64,000 bases of DNA from Streptomyces sp. CGMCC 4.7035. GTDB taxonomy: Bacteria; Actinomycetota; Actinomycetes; Streptomycetales; Streptomycetaceae. Below are positions 52,542 through 61,197 of this stretch, one piece after another. Location of the stretch: NCBI RefSeq assembly GCF_031583065.1, contig NZ_CP134053.1, positions 6,923,001 through 6,987,000 of the forward strand, written 5' to 3'. Both the position numbers and the translations under genes were made by a program. How positions within the stretch are numbered: position 1 is the stretch's first letter; every line of letters starts with the position of its first letter. Under the pieces are notes generated by a model that did not search any database, was not told where the DNA came from, and was given only the letters and a program-made list of their open reading frames with translations.

Positions 52542-52681
52542 GAACCGGCTGGCGGCGGCCGACTGCCATGAGCGGGCTGGGAGCGGCCCACTGCCATGAG
52601 CAGGCTGGCGGCGGCTGACTGCCATGAGCCAGCTCGCGGTGGCCCACGCCCATGAACCAGCTGGCGGTGGCCGACTGCCCG
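52542..52681. repeat. 28-bp tandem repeat
   Basis: Five units of 28 bp based on CTGGCGGCGG..GACTGCCATGAGC, with an exact period and drifting sequence, lying between the SEC-C gene and the DUF3592 gene. Confidence 0.85.
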
Positions 52682-52711
52682 GGGACCGACTGACGGTGGG
52701 GGGAACCCGAA

Positions 52712-53170
52712 GTGGACCAACCGTGGCTGACCTTCTCGCTCCTCATAGCCGCCTTCACGCTGGGCCTGGGCGCCTGGGTCTTGCGCATCGCCTTCCGCCG
52801 GCGCCGCGCCCTGGCCCGACTCGGCGTACGGGGCGTCCGCACGAAGGGCGAAGTGGCCCGCGGCGCCCGCCGGGAAGGCTCCACGACCCACCCACCCCAG
52901 GTCCGCTACAAGGCCCCACCGCTCGACCACCGGACCGCCCCGCCCGAGCAGACCTACCGCCGCACACCTCTGAACCACGAGCAGCAACCCCTCCAGCCGG
53001 GCGCCGGGGTCATCCTCCGCTACGACCCTCGGGACCCGCGCCGAGTGGTGGTGGTACGGACGGACAGCGGGAGACCGGGGTACGTCTTTTACTCCGCGAC
53101 GGCGCACCTTGCTTGGGGGGTCTTTTTCGTGCTGTTCGGCGTGGCGGTGGCGGTGGGCTCGTTCTTGTGA
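52712..53170 (+). CDS. DUF3592-like membrane protein
   Basis: 152 residues from a GTG after GGGGGGAA. Two membrane helices (about 8-26 and 131-150) flank a soluble loop (GEVARGARREGSTTHPPQVR ... GAGVILRYDPRDPRRVVVVR), the same topology as the gene at 26853. Function unknown. Confidence 0.75.
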   Translation: MDQPWLTFSLLIAAFTLGLGAWVLRIAFRRRRALARLGVRGVRTKGEVARGARREGSTTHPPQVRYKAPPLDHRTAPPEQTYRRTPLNHEQQPLQPGAGVILRYDPRDPRRVVVVRTDSGRPGYVFYSATAHLAWGVFFVLFGVAVAVGSFL

Positions 53171-53269
53171 CGGAGTCGGGGCGCACAACCGACTTCGGTC
53201 TCCCCGGCGCCGACGAGAGCGCGTTAGCTCGGGCGCCACAGCTCCAGGCACCCGAGACTGACAACCGCA

Positions 53270-54463
53270 TCAAGTCGCAACTAGGCCCCAGGAAACAGCC
53301 ATGGGTGAGCCCGCCCAGTCGCCGTCGTGGCTGCGCCAGATCGAAGCGATGCCATGGTCCTCAAGGTACTCGGCGTAGTGCCCAATATCCTCGGTGAACA
53401 GGGCAATCAGATGCGGCTTCGGCTCCCCGAGCTTCTCGTGCCAGTAGTAGCTGTACTCCAAGAGCTGACCGACAGCTTCACGAACGGCTTTTGTGGCGTT
53501 GCCCTTCCGTACTGCCTTGCCCTCTATCAACCAGGCACGCTCTCCATCCACGACAGCACGGCGCAAGACCAGGTCCCTCGGATACATACCTTGCGTGATA
53601 GGCGTGTATCCGCGTGTGACGACATGGAGGCCGAAGTCCTTGATGAGCTCTTCATGCCGACGCTCCCTGCGATGCTTACCTCCCTTGATGCGTACGTAGT
53701 AATCGCTGCTGTCGTTTGGGTGGAAGTCGTCCAGTGGGTCGTCAGCGGGGACATGCCCTTCGTTCACGTACACAAAGGGCTCGTTGTCAGTCGGAGTCTG
53801 AAGCCAGACGCGCTGGCTCGCCGCAGCATCCCGAAGCAGCAGGGACGCTACGCGAAGGTCCTCGGCAAGGACATCCTCAGAGGGCATGTGCATAATCTCG
53901 TAGCGTCGAGCCACGACGCTCCCCGACTCGTACGCGCGAGGCCGCTCGGCCTTCGAACCGAAGACCGGCACGTGTTGCCAGTTCATGGCCAACTCTGGCT
54001 GAATTCCTGCGTGGAGATACTTCCCCCGTCGCTCCAACTCACGCCGCAAGTCGGCTTGCTTGGTGTACTCCTTGGAGAGCTTGGTGACCCCCTGCTGCAA
54101 CGTCAGCGTTACGGAGGTCAGGCTCGCGTCGAAGATGTAGGCGAGGTACAGCCCGTCGTGAGGCTGGGTGTTGATCGCCGGATCAAAGACACCGATCCAC
54201 GGAGTGCTACTTGCTGACGTTTGTCCACCATGTCCTGAAGCAACAAAGCCGTGTGGCAACGGGAGATCGGTCATCCTCCTCACCCTCCTGAGGAGAACTT
54301 GCGCTGACACCTTGTTGGAGGTACCAGCCTTCGGGTCGTAGGTCTCCGCTATGCGTATGAGCAGGTCACGTAGAAGCACGACCAAAAAGTAGCCATGTTC
54401 GATCAGTTGTGCCTCTAAATAGATCCACCGGTCGCAGTCGATGACCACATCCGACCGCGACAT
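53270..54463 (-). CDS. MrcB-N (DUF3578)-like protein with C-terminal restriction-nuclease domain
   Basis: 397 residues from ATG 54463; a longer start near 54516 is possible. Residues about 25-165 resemble the MrcB/DUF3578 sensor region of modification-dependent restriction factors (LLIRIAETYDPKAGTSNKVS; GLYLAYIFDASLTSVTLTLQ followed by QGVTKLSKEY). The C-terminal domain has Asp297 ... Glu314-Gly-Lys316 (RDLVLRR, WLIEGKAVRKG) then TKAVREAVGQLLEYSYYWH, a PD-(D/E)XK arrangement. Divergent from the helicase at 54533 across 70 bp. Codon usage is visibly less G/C-biased than the core genes. Confidence 0.8.
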   Translation of the reverse strand: MSRSDVVIDCDRWIYLEAQLIEHGYFLVVLLRDLLIRIAETYDPKAGTSNKVSAQVLLRRVRRMTDLPLPHGFVASGHGGQTSASSTPWIGVFDPAINTQPHDGLYLAYIFDASLTSVTLTLQQGVTKLSKEYTKQADLRRELERRGKYLHAGIQPELAMNWQHVPVFGSKAERPRAYESGSVVARRYEIMHMPSEDVLAEDLRVASLLLRDAAASQRVWLQTPTDNEPFVYVNEGHVPADDPLDDFHPNDSSDYYVRIKGGKHRRERRHEELIKDFGLHVVTRGYTPITQGMYPRDLVLRRAVVDGERAWLIEGKAVRKGNATKAVREAVGQLLEYSYYWHEKLGEPKPHLIALFTEDIGHYAEYLEDHGIASIWRSHDGDWAGSPMAVSWGLVAT

Positions 54464-54532
54464 GGCCCTGTCAGTGCCTCCTGATACAACAGCTGCATCA
54501 TCCATCCACATGCTCGCCGGGGGAGCAGCCCG

Positions 54533-57500
54533 ATGCCTCAAAACCACAGCAACGCGCCAGCCCCATCCGCTGGACTGTACGAACAGCTCATCACGCTCCG
54601 TTTTGAACAGCATCTGAAGGAACTTGCCAACCTCGGGTGGCACCCCGTCAGCGACATGGTGGGCCCTGAGTCCGTTCCTCACGTCTTGGCCAGGCACGTT
54701 GCGGGAACAGTTCAGCGCATACTGCAGAGCCTCCCGACCGAGGAGCAGGTGTACGCGGCCAATCATGTTCTGGAGTCCATCAGCACCCTTGAAGGAGCGC
54801 AGGAGTGGGTGGACCTGGTAGCCGATGGGCCTCGTCAACTCCTCGCACTGGCGAGACAAGAGGCTCCGGGCGTGTTTGCCGTGCGCCCCGGCATCCCACT
54901 CTCCGACGCTGCGCTCATCACCAACTCCCCGGAAGACCCCAGCCTTGGTTTCGAGTTGCGCGCCGAGCTAGCCACAGCTGACCGAATCGACCTGCTCTGC
55001 GCCTTCGTGAAGTGGCACGGGCTGCGGGTCATAGAGCAGTCCCTCAAAGCAGCCCATGAGCGAGGCGTGCGCATACGCGTCATCACGACCACGTACATCG
55101 GAGCTACCGAGCGGCGTGCCCTGGACCGGCTGGTGCAAGAGTTCAACGCCCAGGTGAAGGTCAACTACGAGACACGGTCGACGCGGCTGCATGCGAAGGC
55201 TTGGCTGTTCCGTCGCAGCAGCGGCTACAACACGGCGTACGTCGGCAGCTCCAACCTCTCCAAGACCGCGTTGCTCGACGGCCTGGAATGGAACGTCCGG
55301 CTGTCGTCCGTCGCTACACCTGACGTCCTGCGAAAGTTCGACGCAACCTTCGAGGCCTACTGGAGCGATCCGTCCTTCGAGGCGTATGACCCGGTGGCCG
55401 ATGGAAACCGGCTTCAGGAAGCGCTAGCCATTGCGGGAGGTACCTCCTCGAAGACAGCAGCGGACCGTGGGATCACGCTGTCTGGCCTTGAGGTACGGCC
55501 TTACCCACACCAGCGAGACATGTTGGAGCGGCTAGAAGTCGAACGCGAGGTCCACGACCGGCACCGGAATCTACTCGTCGCAGCAACCGGGACCGGCAAG
55601 ACCGTGATGGCAGCGCTCGACTACAAGCAACTCCGCAAGAAGCACGGCCGTGACCTACGGCTGCTGTTCGTCGCCCATCGCAAAGAAATCCTCCAGCAGT
55701 CGCTCCGCACGTACCAAGATGTCTTGGTGGACGCGAACTTCGGCGAGTCGCTCCACAGCGGAGAGATCCCGGAACGCTGGACGCACGTCTTCGCGAGCGT
55801 GCAGTCGCTGAACGCACGTGCCCTAGACCAGCTCGCTCCTGATCACTTCGACGTGATCGTCATCGACGAGTTCCACCACGGTACGTCACCGACATATCGG
55901 AAGATCCTCGATCACTTCGAGCCGCTGGAACTGCTCGGGTTGACCGCCACCCCCGAACGCATGGACGGCAAGAACATCCAGGACGAGTTCTTCGACGGCC
56001 GGATCGCCGCCGAGATGCGGCTGTGGGAGGCCCTGGAGAACGACCTCCTGAGCCCTTTCCACTACTTCGGCATCAGTGACAACACCGACCTGAGCGCCGT
56101 CGAATGGAAGCGCGGTGCCTACGACGCAAGCGCTCTGAGCAACGTGCTGACCGGCAACGACGCACGAGCGCGTCTGGTCGTAAAGGCCGTTGAGGAGAAG
56201 GTCGCCGAGCCTGGAGTCATGCGAGCGCTCGGCTTCTGCGTCTCAGTCGCGCACGCGCACTTCATGGCTGAGTTCTTCCGGAACGCCGGCCTCAATGCCG
56301 TTGCCCTCTCAGGGGAGACTCCGGCCGAGGAACGCAAGCAAGCTCTTGCTGACCTCGCGTCGGGAGCACTGCAAGTGATCTTCTCAGTCGACCTCTTCAA
56401 CGAAGGCCTCGACATCCCCGACGTGGACACGCTGCTCCTGCTACGCCCGACCTCCAGCGCGACCATCTTCCTCCAGCAGCTCGGCCGCGGCCTACGTCGC
56501 AGCGAGAACAAGGCGGTCCTCACCGTGCTGGACTTCATCGGACAGCACCGCAAGGAGTTCCGGTTCGAGAACCAGTTCCGAGCCCTCACGAACCTGACGC
56601 GCAAGCGCCTGCTCGACCACATCGAGCACGACTTCCCGCAGCTTCCCTCTGGTTGCCAGATCATCCTGGAGGAGAAGGCGAAGAAGGCGATCATTGCCAA
56701 CATCAAGGAGCAGATCGGCGTAAACGTCACGGCGCTGGCACGCGAGGTAGCCGACTATGCCGAACCGAAGCTGAGCCGCTATCTCTACGAGAGCGGGCGC
56801 GAGCTCAAAGAGCTCTACCGAGGCAACGGCAACTCGTGGACTGGCCTGCTCCGGCGCTCCGGCCTATTGAAGGGCGAGGCACCAGAGGGAGAGGCGGCGC
56901 TCCTCAAGCGGGTGTCTGCCTTCCTTCACGTGGACGACCCGCTGCGCGTTGCCGCCTACACACGCATGCTGGAGGACGACGCCCCGCCCTATACCGCCCT
57001 CAACGAGCAGCAGCAGGCCTACGCCCGCATGCTCTTCTTCCAGCTGTGGCCCTTGGGCGGCGTCACCCGTAAGGGCTTCGCAGACTACGACGCTGGCTTT
57101 GCCTCACTGGCTAACCAGCACGCCGTACGCAGTGAGCTACGGCAAGTGCTGGAGTACAACCTCGCCCACACCGAGCACGTCCCGATTCCGCTCCTCGGGA
57201 TCGGCGGCCCCGGCGGCGTCCCCCTGACCGTCCACGCCTCCTACAGTCGTGAAGAGATCCTGCCCGCACTCGGCCAGTCCCACATCGGCGGCTTCATGCC
57301 GGGTGACTTCCGCGAGGGCGTGAAGTGGTGCGAGTCCATGAAGACCGACGCGCTACTCATCACCCTGGAAAAGGACGAGAAGGACTTCTCCCCACAGACT
57401 CGCTATCACGACTACGCACTCAACGAGACCCTCTTCCACTGGGAGTCGCAGAACCAAACGTCGGAAACGTCCCCCACGGGCCTTCGCTACCAGCATCATT

Positions 57501-57697
57501 CCGCCGAAGGCAGCCATGTCCTGCTCTTCGTTCGCCGCTACAAGAGCACCGACATAGGCGGGGCCCAGCCGTGGATGCTGCTCGGCCCCGCCGAGTATGT
57601 CGAGCACAAGGGCAGCAAGCCAATGGCCATTACGTGGCGGTTGAAGCACGAGATCCCAGCAGATGTGTGGGCGTACTCGGCCATCGCTGCCGGGTGA
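54533..57697 (+). CDS. PLD nuclease-SF2 helicase-DUF3427 fusion protein
   Basis: 1054 residues. Residues about 140-280 form a phospholipase-D-type nuclease half (His220-x-Lys222 in RLHAKAWLF, then YVGSSNLS). A DEAD/DEAH SF2 motor follows: Walker A VAATGTGKT (Lys356), DEFHH at 445-449, LTATPERMDG, and motif VI QQLGRGLRRSENK. About 750-1050 is DUF3427 (SREEILPALGQSHIGGFMPG; ALNETLFHWESQNQTS). Such PLD-helicase-DUF3427 proteins occur in defence contexts. The neighbour across the shared promoter is a restriction-type nuclease. Confidence 0.9.
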   Translation: MPQNHSNAPAPSAGLYEQLITLRFEQHLKELANLGWHPVSDMVGPESVPHVLARHVAGTVQRILQSLPTEEQVYAANHVLESISTLEGAQEWVDLVADGPRQLLALARQEAPGVFAVRPGIPLSDAALITNSPEDPSLGFELRAELATADRIDLLCAFVKWHGLRVIEQSLKAAHERGVRIRVITTTYIGATERRALDRLVQEFNAQVKVNYETRSTRLHAKAWLFRRSSGYNTAYVGSSNLSKTALLDGLEWNVRLSSVATPDVLRKFDATFEAYWSDPSFEAYDPVADGNRLQEALAIAGGTSSKTAADRGITLSGLEVRPYPHQRDMLERLEVEREVHDRHRNLLVAATGTGKTVMAALDYKQLRKKHGRDLRLLFVAHRKEILQQSLRTYQDVLVDANFGESLHSGEIPERWTHVFASVQSLNARALDQLAPDHFDVIVIDEFHHGTSPTYRKILDHFEPLELLGLTATPERMDGKNIQDEFFDGRIAAEMRLWEALENDLLSPFHYFGISDNTDLSAVEWKRGAYDASALSNVLTGNDARARLVVKAVEEKVAEPGVMRALGFCVSVAHAHFMAEFFRNAGLNAVALSGETPAEERKQALADLASGALQVIFSVDLFNEGLDIPDVDTLLLLRPTSSATIFLQQLGRGLRRSENKAVLTVLDFIGQHRKEFRFENQFRALTNLTRKRLLDHIEHDFPQLPSGCQIILEEKAKKAIIANIKEQIGVNVTALAREVADYAEPKLSRYLYESGRELKELYRGNGNSWTGLLRRSGLLKGEAPEGEAALLKRVSAFLHVDDPLRVAAYTRMLEDDAPPYTALNEQQQAYARMLFFQLWPLGGVTRKGFADYDAGFASLANQHAVRSELRQVLEYNLAHTEHVPIPLLGIGGPGGVPLTVHASYSREEILPALGQSHIGGFMPGDFREGVKWCESMKTDALLITLEKDEKDFSPQTRYHDYALNETLFHWESQNQTSETSPTGLRYQHHSAEGSHVLLFVRRYKSTDIGGAQPWMLLGPAEYVEHKGSKPMAITWRLKHEIPADVWAYSAIAAG

Positions 57698-57710
57698 CGG
57701 CCTGCCCACC

Positions 57711-57797
57711 GTGGCGTTCGAGTACCTCAGCGCCCAGGCACTCGATTTTGAGTCCTCGGCCGAGCTAGTCGACTGCGTAAGCCAGGAGATCTTGTGA
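57711..57797 (+). pseudogene. Decapitated XRE/DUF5753 regulator (C-terminal 28 codons)
   Basis: A 28-codon frame (VAFEYLSAQALDFESSAELV and on) resembles the extreme C-terminus of Streptomyces XRE-DUF5753 regulators (F..L...AL...ES..L). It starts 13 bp after the helicase stop and ends in a GTGA overlap with the DUF397 gene, the normal coupling of an XRE-DUF397 pair. All upstream parts are missing, apparently replaced by the helicase module. Confidence 0.6.
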
Positions 57798-58003
57798 CGG
57801 CACGTTCAGCACACCGCTGGTTCAAGTCCTCGTATAGCGGCGGCAGCGGGACCGAATGCGTGGAGTGCGCGTACAACCCCAACGGCATGTTTGTACGAGA
57901 CTCCAAGCAGGGCGACGGGCCCGTACTCGCTGTACGGGCCCGAGCGTGGTGTAACTTCATAGGCGCTCTTAGCCAAGGTGAGGTTGGGGTCCGCGGGAGG
58001 TAG
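57794..58003 (+). CDS. DUF397 protein (orphaned from its XRE partner)
   Basis: 69 residues from a GTG with AGGAG upstream. Classical DUF397 features: RWFKSSYSGGSGTECVECA, VRDSKQGDGPVLAVRARAW. Such proteins are partners of XRE-DUF5753 regulators (BldB-like or anti-regulator roles). Here only a stub of the partner remains. The C-terminal GALSQGEVGVRGR departs from the usual ALKGG ending. Confidence 0.85.
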   Translation: MTARSAHRWFKSSYSGGSGTECVECAYNPNGMFVRDSKQGDGPVLAVRARAWCNFIGALSQGEVGVRGR

Positions 58004-58103
58004 CGCGGCGAAGCTCAGCGAATCCGCTACTCCGCATGCGGGATGGCTCTCTCCCACACGGCCTCGGACACATTCACACACAAAAACGAGCGCCCACAGC
58101 GGC

Positions 58104-59276
58104 TCAGGCAAGGCGGTGTTCCCACCGCAGCGCGGGCTGCTTCTCGATCCAGTAGGTGTGGGCACGGTCAATGATGTGAAGCTGGACATTGCTGATGTCC
58201 GGTCGTCCCGCGTCCTGCCAGGCCGTAAGTACCTGCTCGATTTCGTCCCACAGAGTCACGGGACCGCCTTGCCGGACAACCCAGCCAGAGGTGTCTTCCG
58301 TGAAGGCGGCGAAAGACTCCCTCTCGGCATCGAACAAGTACAACAACTGCGCACCATCGCCATCCACGGCACGCACGAACTGTGTCCCCGGAGCAGCGAG
58401 CTGGGCGATGAAGGCCGGCATCCATTCCTCCAGCAGGCTCGGCGGAGCCTTCGCGGGTCGCACCGTATCCGGGTAGGCGGTGCGGGCCGTCAGATCACCG
58501 GCCAGCGGCGCGGCGGCCTGGGAGCGAGCCTGCATGAAGGAGGACCGGCCAATGATCCGTCCCTCGGCGCTCCCGTCCTCGTTCACGGTGACCTTGGCTA
58601 GACCAGTGCCGTACGGCCAGGATCCGACCGTGGCGAGGATGATGCCGCCGGGCTTGGTCTGGCGGACCCAGGTGTAGGGGATCCGGCGTACGGCGCAGGT
58701 GGCGATCACCCGGTCGTATGGAGCGCGGGCCGGGTGGCCGAGGAGGCCGTCACCAGTCACGGTCCACGTAGAGAACCCGGCTTCCTCAAGTGCGGCGTCT
58801 GCACGGGCGGCGACCTGCGGGTCTACTTCGATCGTGGTGACGTTGTCCTCGCCTAGGCGGTGGCACATGAGGGCGGTGGAGTAGCCGGTGCCTGTGCCAA
58901 TCTCCAGCACCGTGCGTCCGTCGTCCACCTCCAGGTCCTCGATCATGCCAACCACGGTCATGGGCATGGTGGAGGAGGAGGTTGGCACCCCGGCGACGAG
59001 CCCGGCTGCCTGGTCGGCGGTCAGGTGGCCATCGAGTTGGGTGGCGAGCGACTGATCGCTGTACGCGATCTCCATCCACTCTTTCGCGTCCGTACCGAGC
59101 GTGGTCATCGGTCGCCAGCGTCCGGCCTCGGTCGGCAGGAACACTCCTGGGTTGAGGAACAGCTCACGCGGAATGGCCTCAACCGCCGCACGCCACTGTG
59201 GGCTTCTGAGGGCTCCCGCCTCTTCCAGCCGATCAGCGAGCGCACGCCGCTGGGGGGCGCTGTCAGGCAAGAGCAT
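58104..59276 (-). CDS. tgmC: Graspetide-pathway PIMT-like methyltransferase (TgmC type)
   Basis: 390 residues; ATG overlaps the ligase stop (ATGA). SAM motif I VLEIGTGTGYSTALM, post-I acid TIEVDPQVAARAD, and the protein-L-isoaspartate methyltransferase pattern MPMTVVGMIEDLEVDDG. A long C-terminal extension (about 260-390, EWMPAFIAQLAAPGTQFVRA) is typical of the ATP-grasp-associated branch. Relatives methylate Asp in graspetides, giving aspartimide (as in fuscimiditide). It should act on the ligated precursor encoded at 60238. Confidence 0.9.
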   Translation of the reverse strand: MLLPDSAPQRRALADRLEEAGALRSPQWRAAVEAIPRELFLNPGVFLPTEAGRWRPMTTLGTDAKEWMEIAYSDQSLATQLDGHLTADQAAGLVAGVPTSSSTMPMTVVGMIEDLEVDDGRTVLEIGTGTGYSTALMCHRLGEDNVTTIEVDPQVAARADAALEEAGFSTWTVTGDGLLGHPARAPYDRVIATCAVRRIPYTWVRQTKPGGIILATVGSWPYGTGLAKVTVNEDGSAEGRIIGRSSFMQARSQAAAPLAGDLTARTAYPDTVRPAKAPPSLLEEWMPAFIAQLAAPGTQFVRAVDGDGAQLLYLFDAERESFAAFTEDTSGWVVRQGGPVTLWDEIEQVLTAWQDAGRPDISNVQLHIIDRAHTYWIEKQPALRWEHRLA

Positions 59277-60232
59277 CAGCTTCTCCTTTGGGTGAGCAGG
59301 TCGGCGAACGCGGCAGCCATCCCCAATCCGGTCTTCTCCTCCAGCCATCCCCACTGGCCGTTGGGGTTCAGCTCCAGCCAGTGGGGCTCCCCCTCGCGGT
59401 CCACGGCGAGATCAAAGGACCCTGAGGCGAGGCCGAAGTGATCGAGATACGCCAGCAAGGTCTTTTCCAGGCGGTTCGGCAGGTCTACCACGCTGTATGT
59501 GAGCGCGCTGTAGTCCTTGCGCCAGTCAAGGAGGTCGGAGTCGATGCGTACCGCGAACACGCGCCGCCCGACGATCAGCACCCGCAGATCGGCGGCCTTG
59601 TCCACGCGGGCCTGGAACAGATGCGGTGTGACGCGCACCGTGTCGTCCAGGTCTTCCGCGTGGACCGGCTCCGCCCACGACGTGAGGCCGATGCCCTCTC
59701 GCTGATAAGGGGTCCACCGCAGCGTCTTGTGGATCACCTGGCCGTGTTCGCGAATGAACCGGCGCGCCTCGTCGGGGTCGTTCGTCACAAGCGTCGGCGG
59801 CACCATGAATCCCATTTGGTGGGCGACTGCAAGCTGGGCAGGCTTGTAGTCAGCGGCGGCATCCCTGAGAGGGTGGTTGACCCACAGGCAGCCTTGAAGG
59901 GCGTAAAGGGTGCCGCCGAGCCCGTAGCGCACCTGCGCGGCTGCGAACCGCGCATCTGCATCCTGAAGGTGCTCGAACGCGGGCCAGACGGGGCGGCGCC
60001 AGTACACCGCCCCGACGCGCTCCAGATCTGCGGTTCTCGACCGGGTACGCACCTGCCCGGCGACCGGGGCCGGGGAGTCGCCAAACCGAGCTGAGACCGT
60101 CAGATCCGGGCCGATGTCGGCCGGATTCAAGCGAACCACGGGCACACCACGCCGGTTGAGGTGGTTGATCACCATGTCGGCGGTGACGTCGTTCGCCTCG
60201 GTGGCCACCAGCACGGACCTCTCCTCTGTCAT
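59276..60232 (-). CDS. tgmB: ATP-grasp ribosomal peptide maturase (graspetide macrocyclase, TgmB type)
   Basis: 318 residues. ATP-grasp ligase of the SAV_5884 peptide-maturase family: VLVATEANDVTADMVINHLN at the N-terminus, YWRRPVWPAFEHLQDAD, ATP-binding segments (GQVIHKTLRW, FQARVDKAADLRVLIVGRRV) and LELNPNGQWGWLEEKTG with the metal-binding Glu/Asn. It joins side-chain carboxylates to Thr/Ser hydroxyls (esters) or Lys amines (amides). Five bases separate it from the precursor gene. Confidence 0.93.
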   Translation of the reverse strand: MTEERSVLVATEANDVTADMVINHLNRRGVPVVRLNPADIGPDLTVSARFGDSPAPVAGQVRTRSRTADLERVGAVYWRRPVWPAFEHLQDADARFAAAQVRYGLGGTLYALQGCLWVNHPLRDAAADYKPAQLAVAHQMGFMVPPTLVTNDPDEARRFIREHGQVIHKTLRWTPYQREGIGLTSWAEPVHAEDLDDTVRVTPHLFQARVDKAADLRVLIVGRRVFAVRIDSDLLDWRKDYSALTYSVVDLPNRLEKTLLAYLDHFGLASGSFDLAVDREGEPHWLELNPNGQWGWLEEKTGLGMAAAFADLLTQRRS

Positions 60233-60237
60233 GGCGA

Positions 60238-60504
60238 TCAGTCCTGCTGGCTGTCCTGATCGTGGCCCTGATCGTTCTGGGAGTCGAGGTTGGTGGAGGT
60301 GGAGGTCTCCGTGCCGGTGCTGGTTCCGTGCTTACCCAACTCCACCACCTGTCCCAAGCGGTCGCGGAACACGCCGGTCTGGGTTGCGGGATCGATGGTG
60401 ACCGTCGTAAATGGCAACTTCACCGTCGTGGGGTAGGGGGCCAGTCGGCTGACGCCCCATGGGCGTGCAGGGCCGAGCTGATCCGGTGTGCTGTGAGTTG
60501 TCAT
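60238..60504 (-). CDS. tgmA: Graspetide precursor peptide (TgmA type)
   Basis: 88 residues with AGGAG upstream. The leader (1-58) contains PWGVSRLAPYPTTVKLPF, a family-typical recognition segment, and DPATQTGVFRDRLGQVVELG. The core (about 59-88) starts KHGTSTGTETSTST and continues NLDSQNDQGHDQDSQQD: Thr/Ser donors at 61-71 face acids E66, D74, D78, D82, D84 and D88. A Thr-rich half beside an Asp-rich half fits nested ester rings. First of the coupled tgmABC set. Confidence 0.92.
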   Translation of the reverse strand: MTTHSTPDQLGPARPWGVSRLAPYPTTVKLPFTTVTIDPATQTGVFRDRLGQVVELGKHGTSTGTETSTSTNLDSQNDQGHDQDSQQD

Positions 60505-60604
60505 GGGTTCTCCTTCTGCTTCGGGTGGTGATCGGCCGACCAGATGGACTCATGGGCGAGACCCGCGCAGTCCAGGGCATGAAAGGCCACGTCTGCACGC
60601 TGCT

Positions 60605-60757
60605 TCATCGCGCAGACGGTGGGGTCGGCTTGGGGTGCGCGCTTCCTTCGTGGAGGGCAACGCGGATCAGCAGGTCGCCGAGGTCTCCACGGCGGGTGCG
60701 GAGCTGCGTGGCCCGCTCTTGGCGGAACCCCTCGCAGACGGGGCAGTCGCGCCTCAC
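60605..60757 (-). CDS. 50-residue Cys-pair protein in the graspetide operon
   Basis: 50 residues from a GTG that overlaps the DUF6415 stop (GTGA), with GGGAGG six bases upstream. Starts MRRDCPVCEGFRQERATQLR; Cys5-x-x-Cys8 could bind metal; the rest is helical and polar (RRGDLGDLLIRVALHEG). No family recognised. Its start and coupling make it a real gene rather than a shadow. 100 bp separate it from the precursor gene. Confidence 0.7.
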   Translation of the reverse strand: MRRDCPVCEGFRQERATQLRTRRGDLGDLLIRVALHEGSAHPKPTPPSAR

Positions 60758-61077
60758 CGAGTCCTCCCAGTGATAGCGAGGAGGGCCTGGGCGGTGCGGG
60801 CTAGGTTCAGGAGGTACTGCCAAGCCTTGAATGGGCTGGCCGTCTCATCGGGAGGTTCTACTAGTAGCCGTTCGGCCAAGCGCCGCATGACACATACCGC
60901 CTCTCGGTCGGAATCGGCCAACTCTTCAGAAAGTGCCTTCAGTCCGCGGGTCAGGCTCTCCGTGCGCTCCAAGGTTTCAGTGAGCGGAGGTACGTCGAGC
61001 CGGGCCTGTGTGGTCTGCTGTGCCTCAAGGAGCAATGCAGCTCGATCTACCTCGCCCGCCATGCTGTCCACGGTCAT
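60754..61077 (-). CDS. DUF6415 family protein
   Basis: 107 residues, predicted fully helical (RLDVPPLTETLERTESLTRG, LKALSEELADSDREAVCVMR, FKAWQYLLNLARTAQALLAI). It matches the DUF6415 family often sited in RiPP and other natural-product loci of Streptomyces. First gene of the minus-strand graspetide operon, divergent from the XRE regulator. Confidence 0.82.
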   Translation of the reverse strand: MTVDSMAGEVDRAALLLEAQQTTQARLDVPPLTETLERTESLTRGLKALSEELADSDREAVCVMRRLAERLLVEPPDETASPFKAWQYLLNLARTAQALLAITGRTR

Positions 61078-61197
61078 CGACGTTCCTCTCTCGTAATCCA
61101 TGGCGGTGTTCCGGGGAGAGAGGGAGGCCCATGCACGGCTGGTGTCTCACGCCCCGGTGATTGCGGAAACAAGTCAATGACGAACGGTGGGATCTGC

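Noticed and set aside
53270..58003. BREX, DISARM or type I restriction system
   Set aside because: No PglZ, BrxC, DrmAB, methyltransferase or specificity subunit is present; only the nuclease and helicase proteins are seen.
60332..60598. 88-codon frame overlapping the graspetide precursor
   Set aside because: Different frame over the precursor leader; no coupling or ribosome site, while the precursor frame has both.
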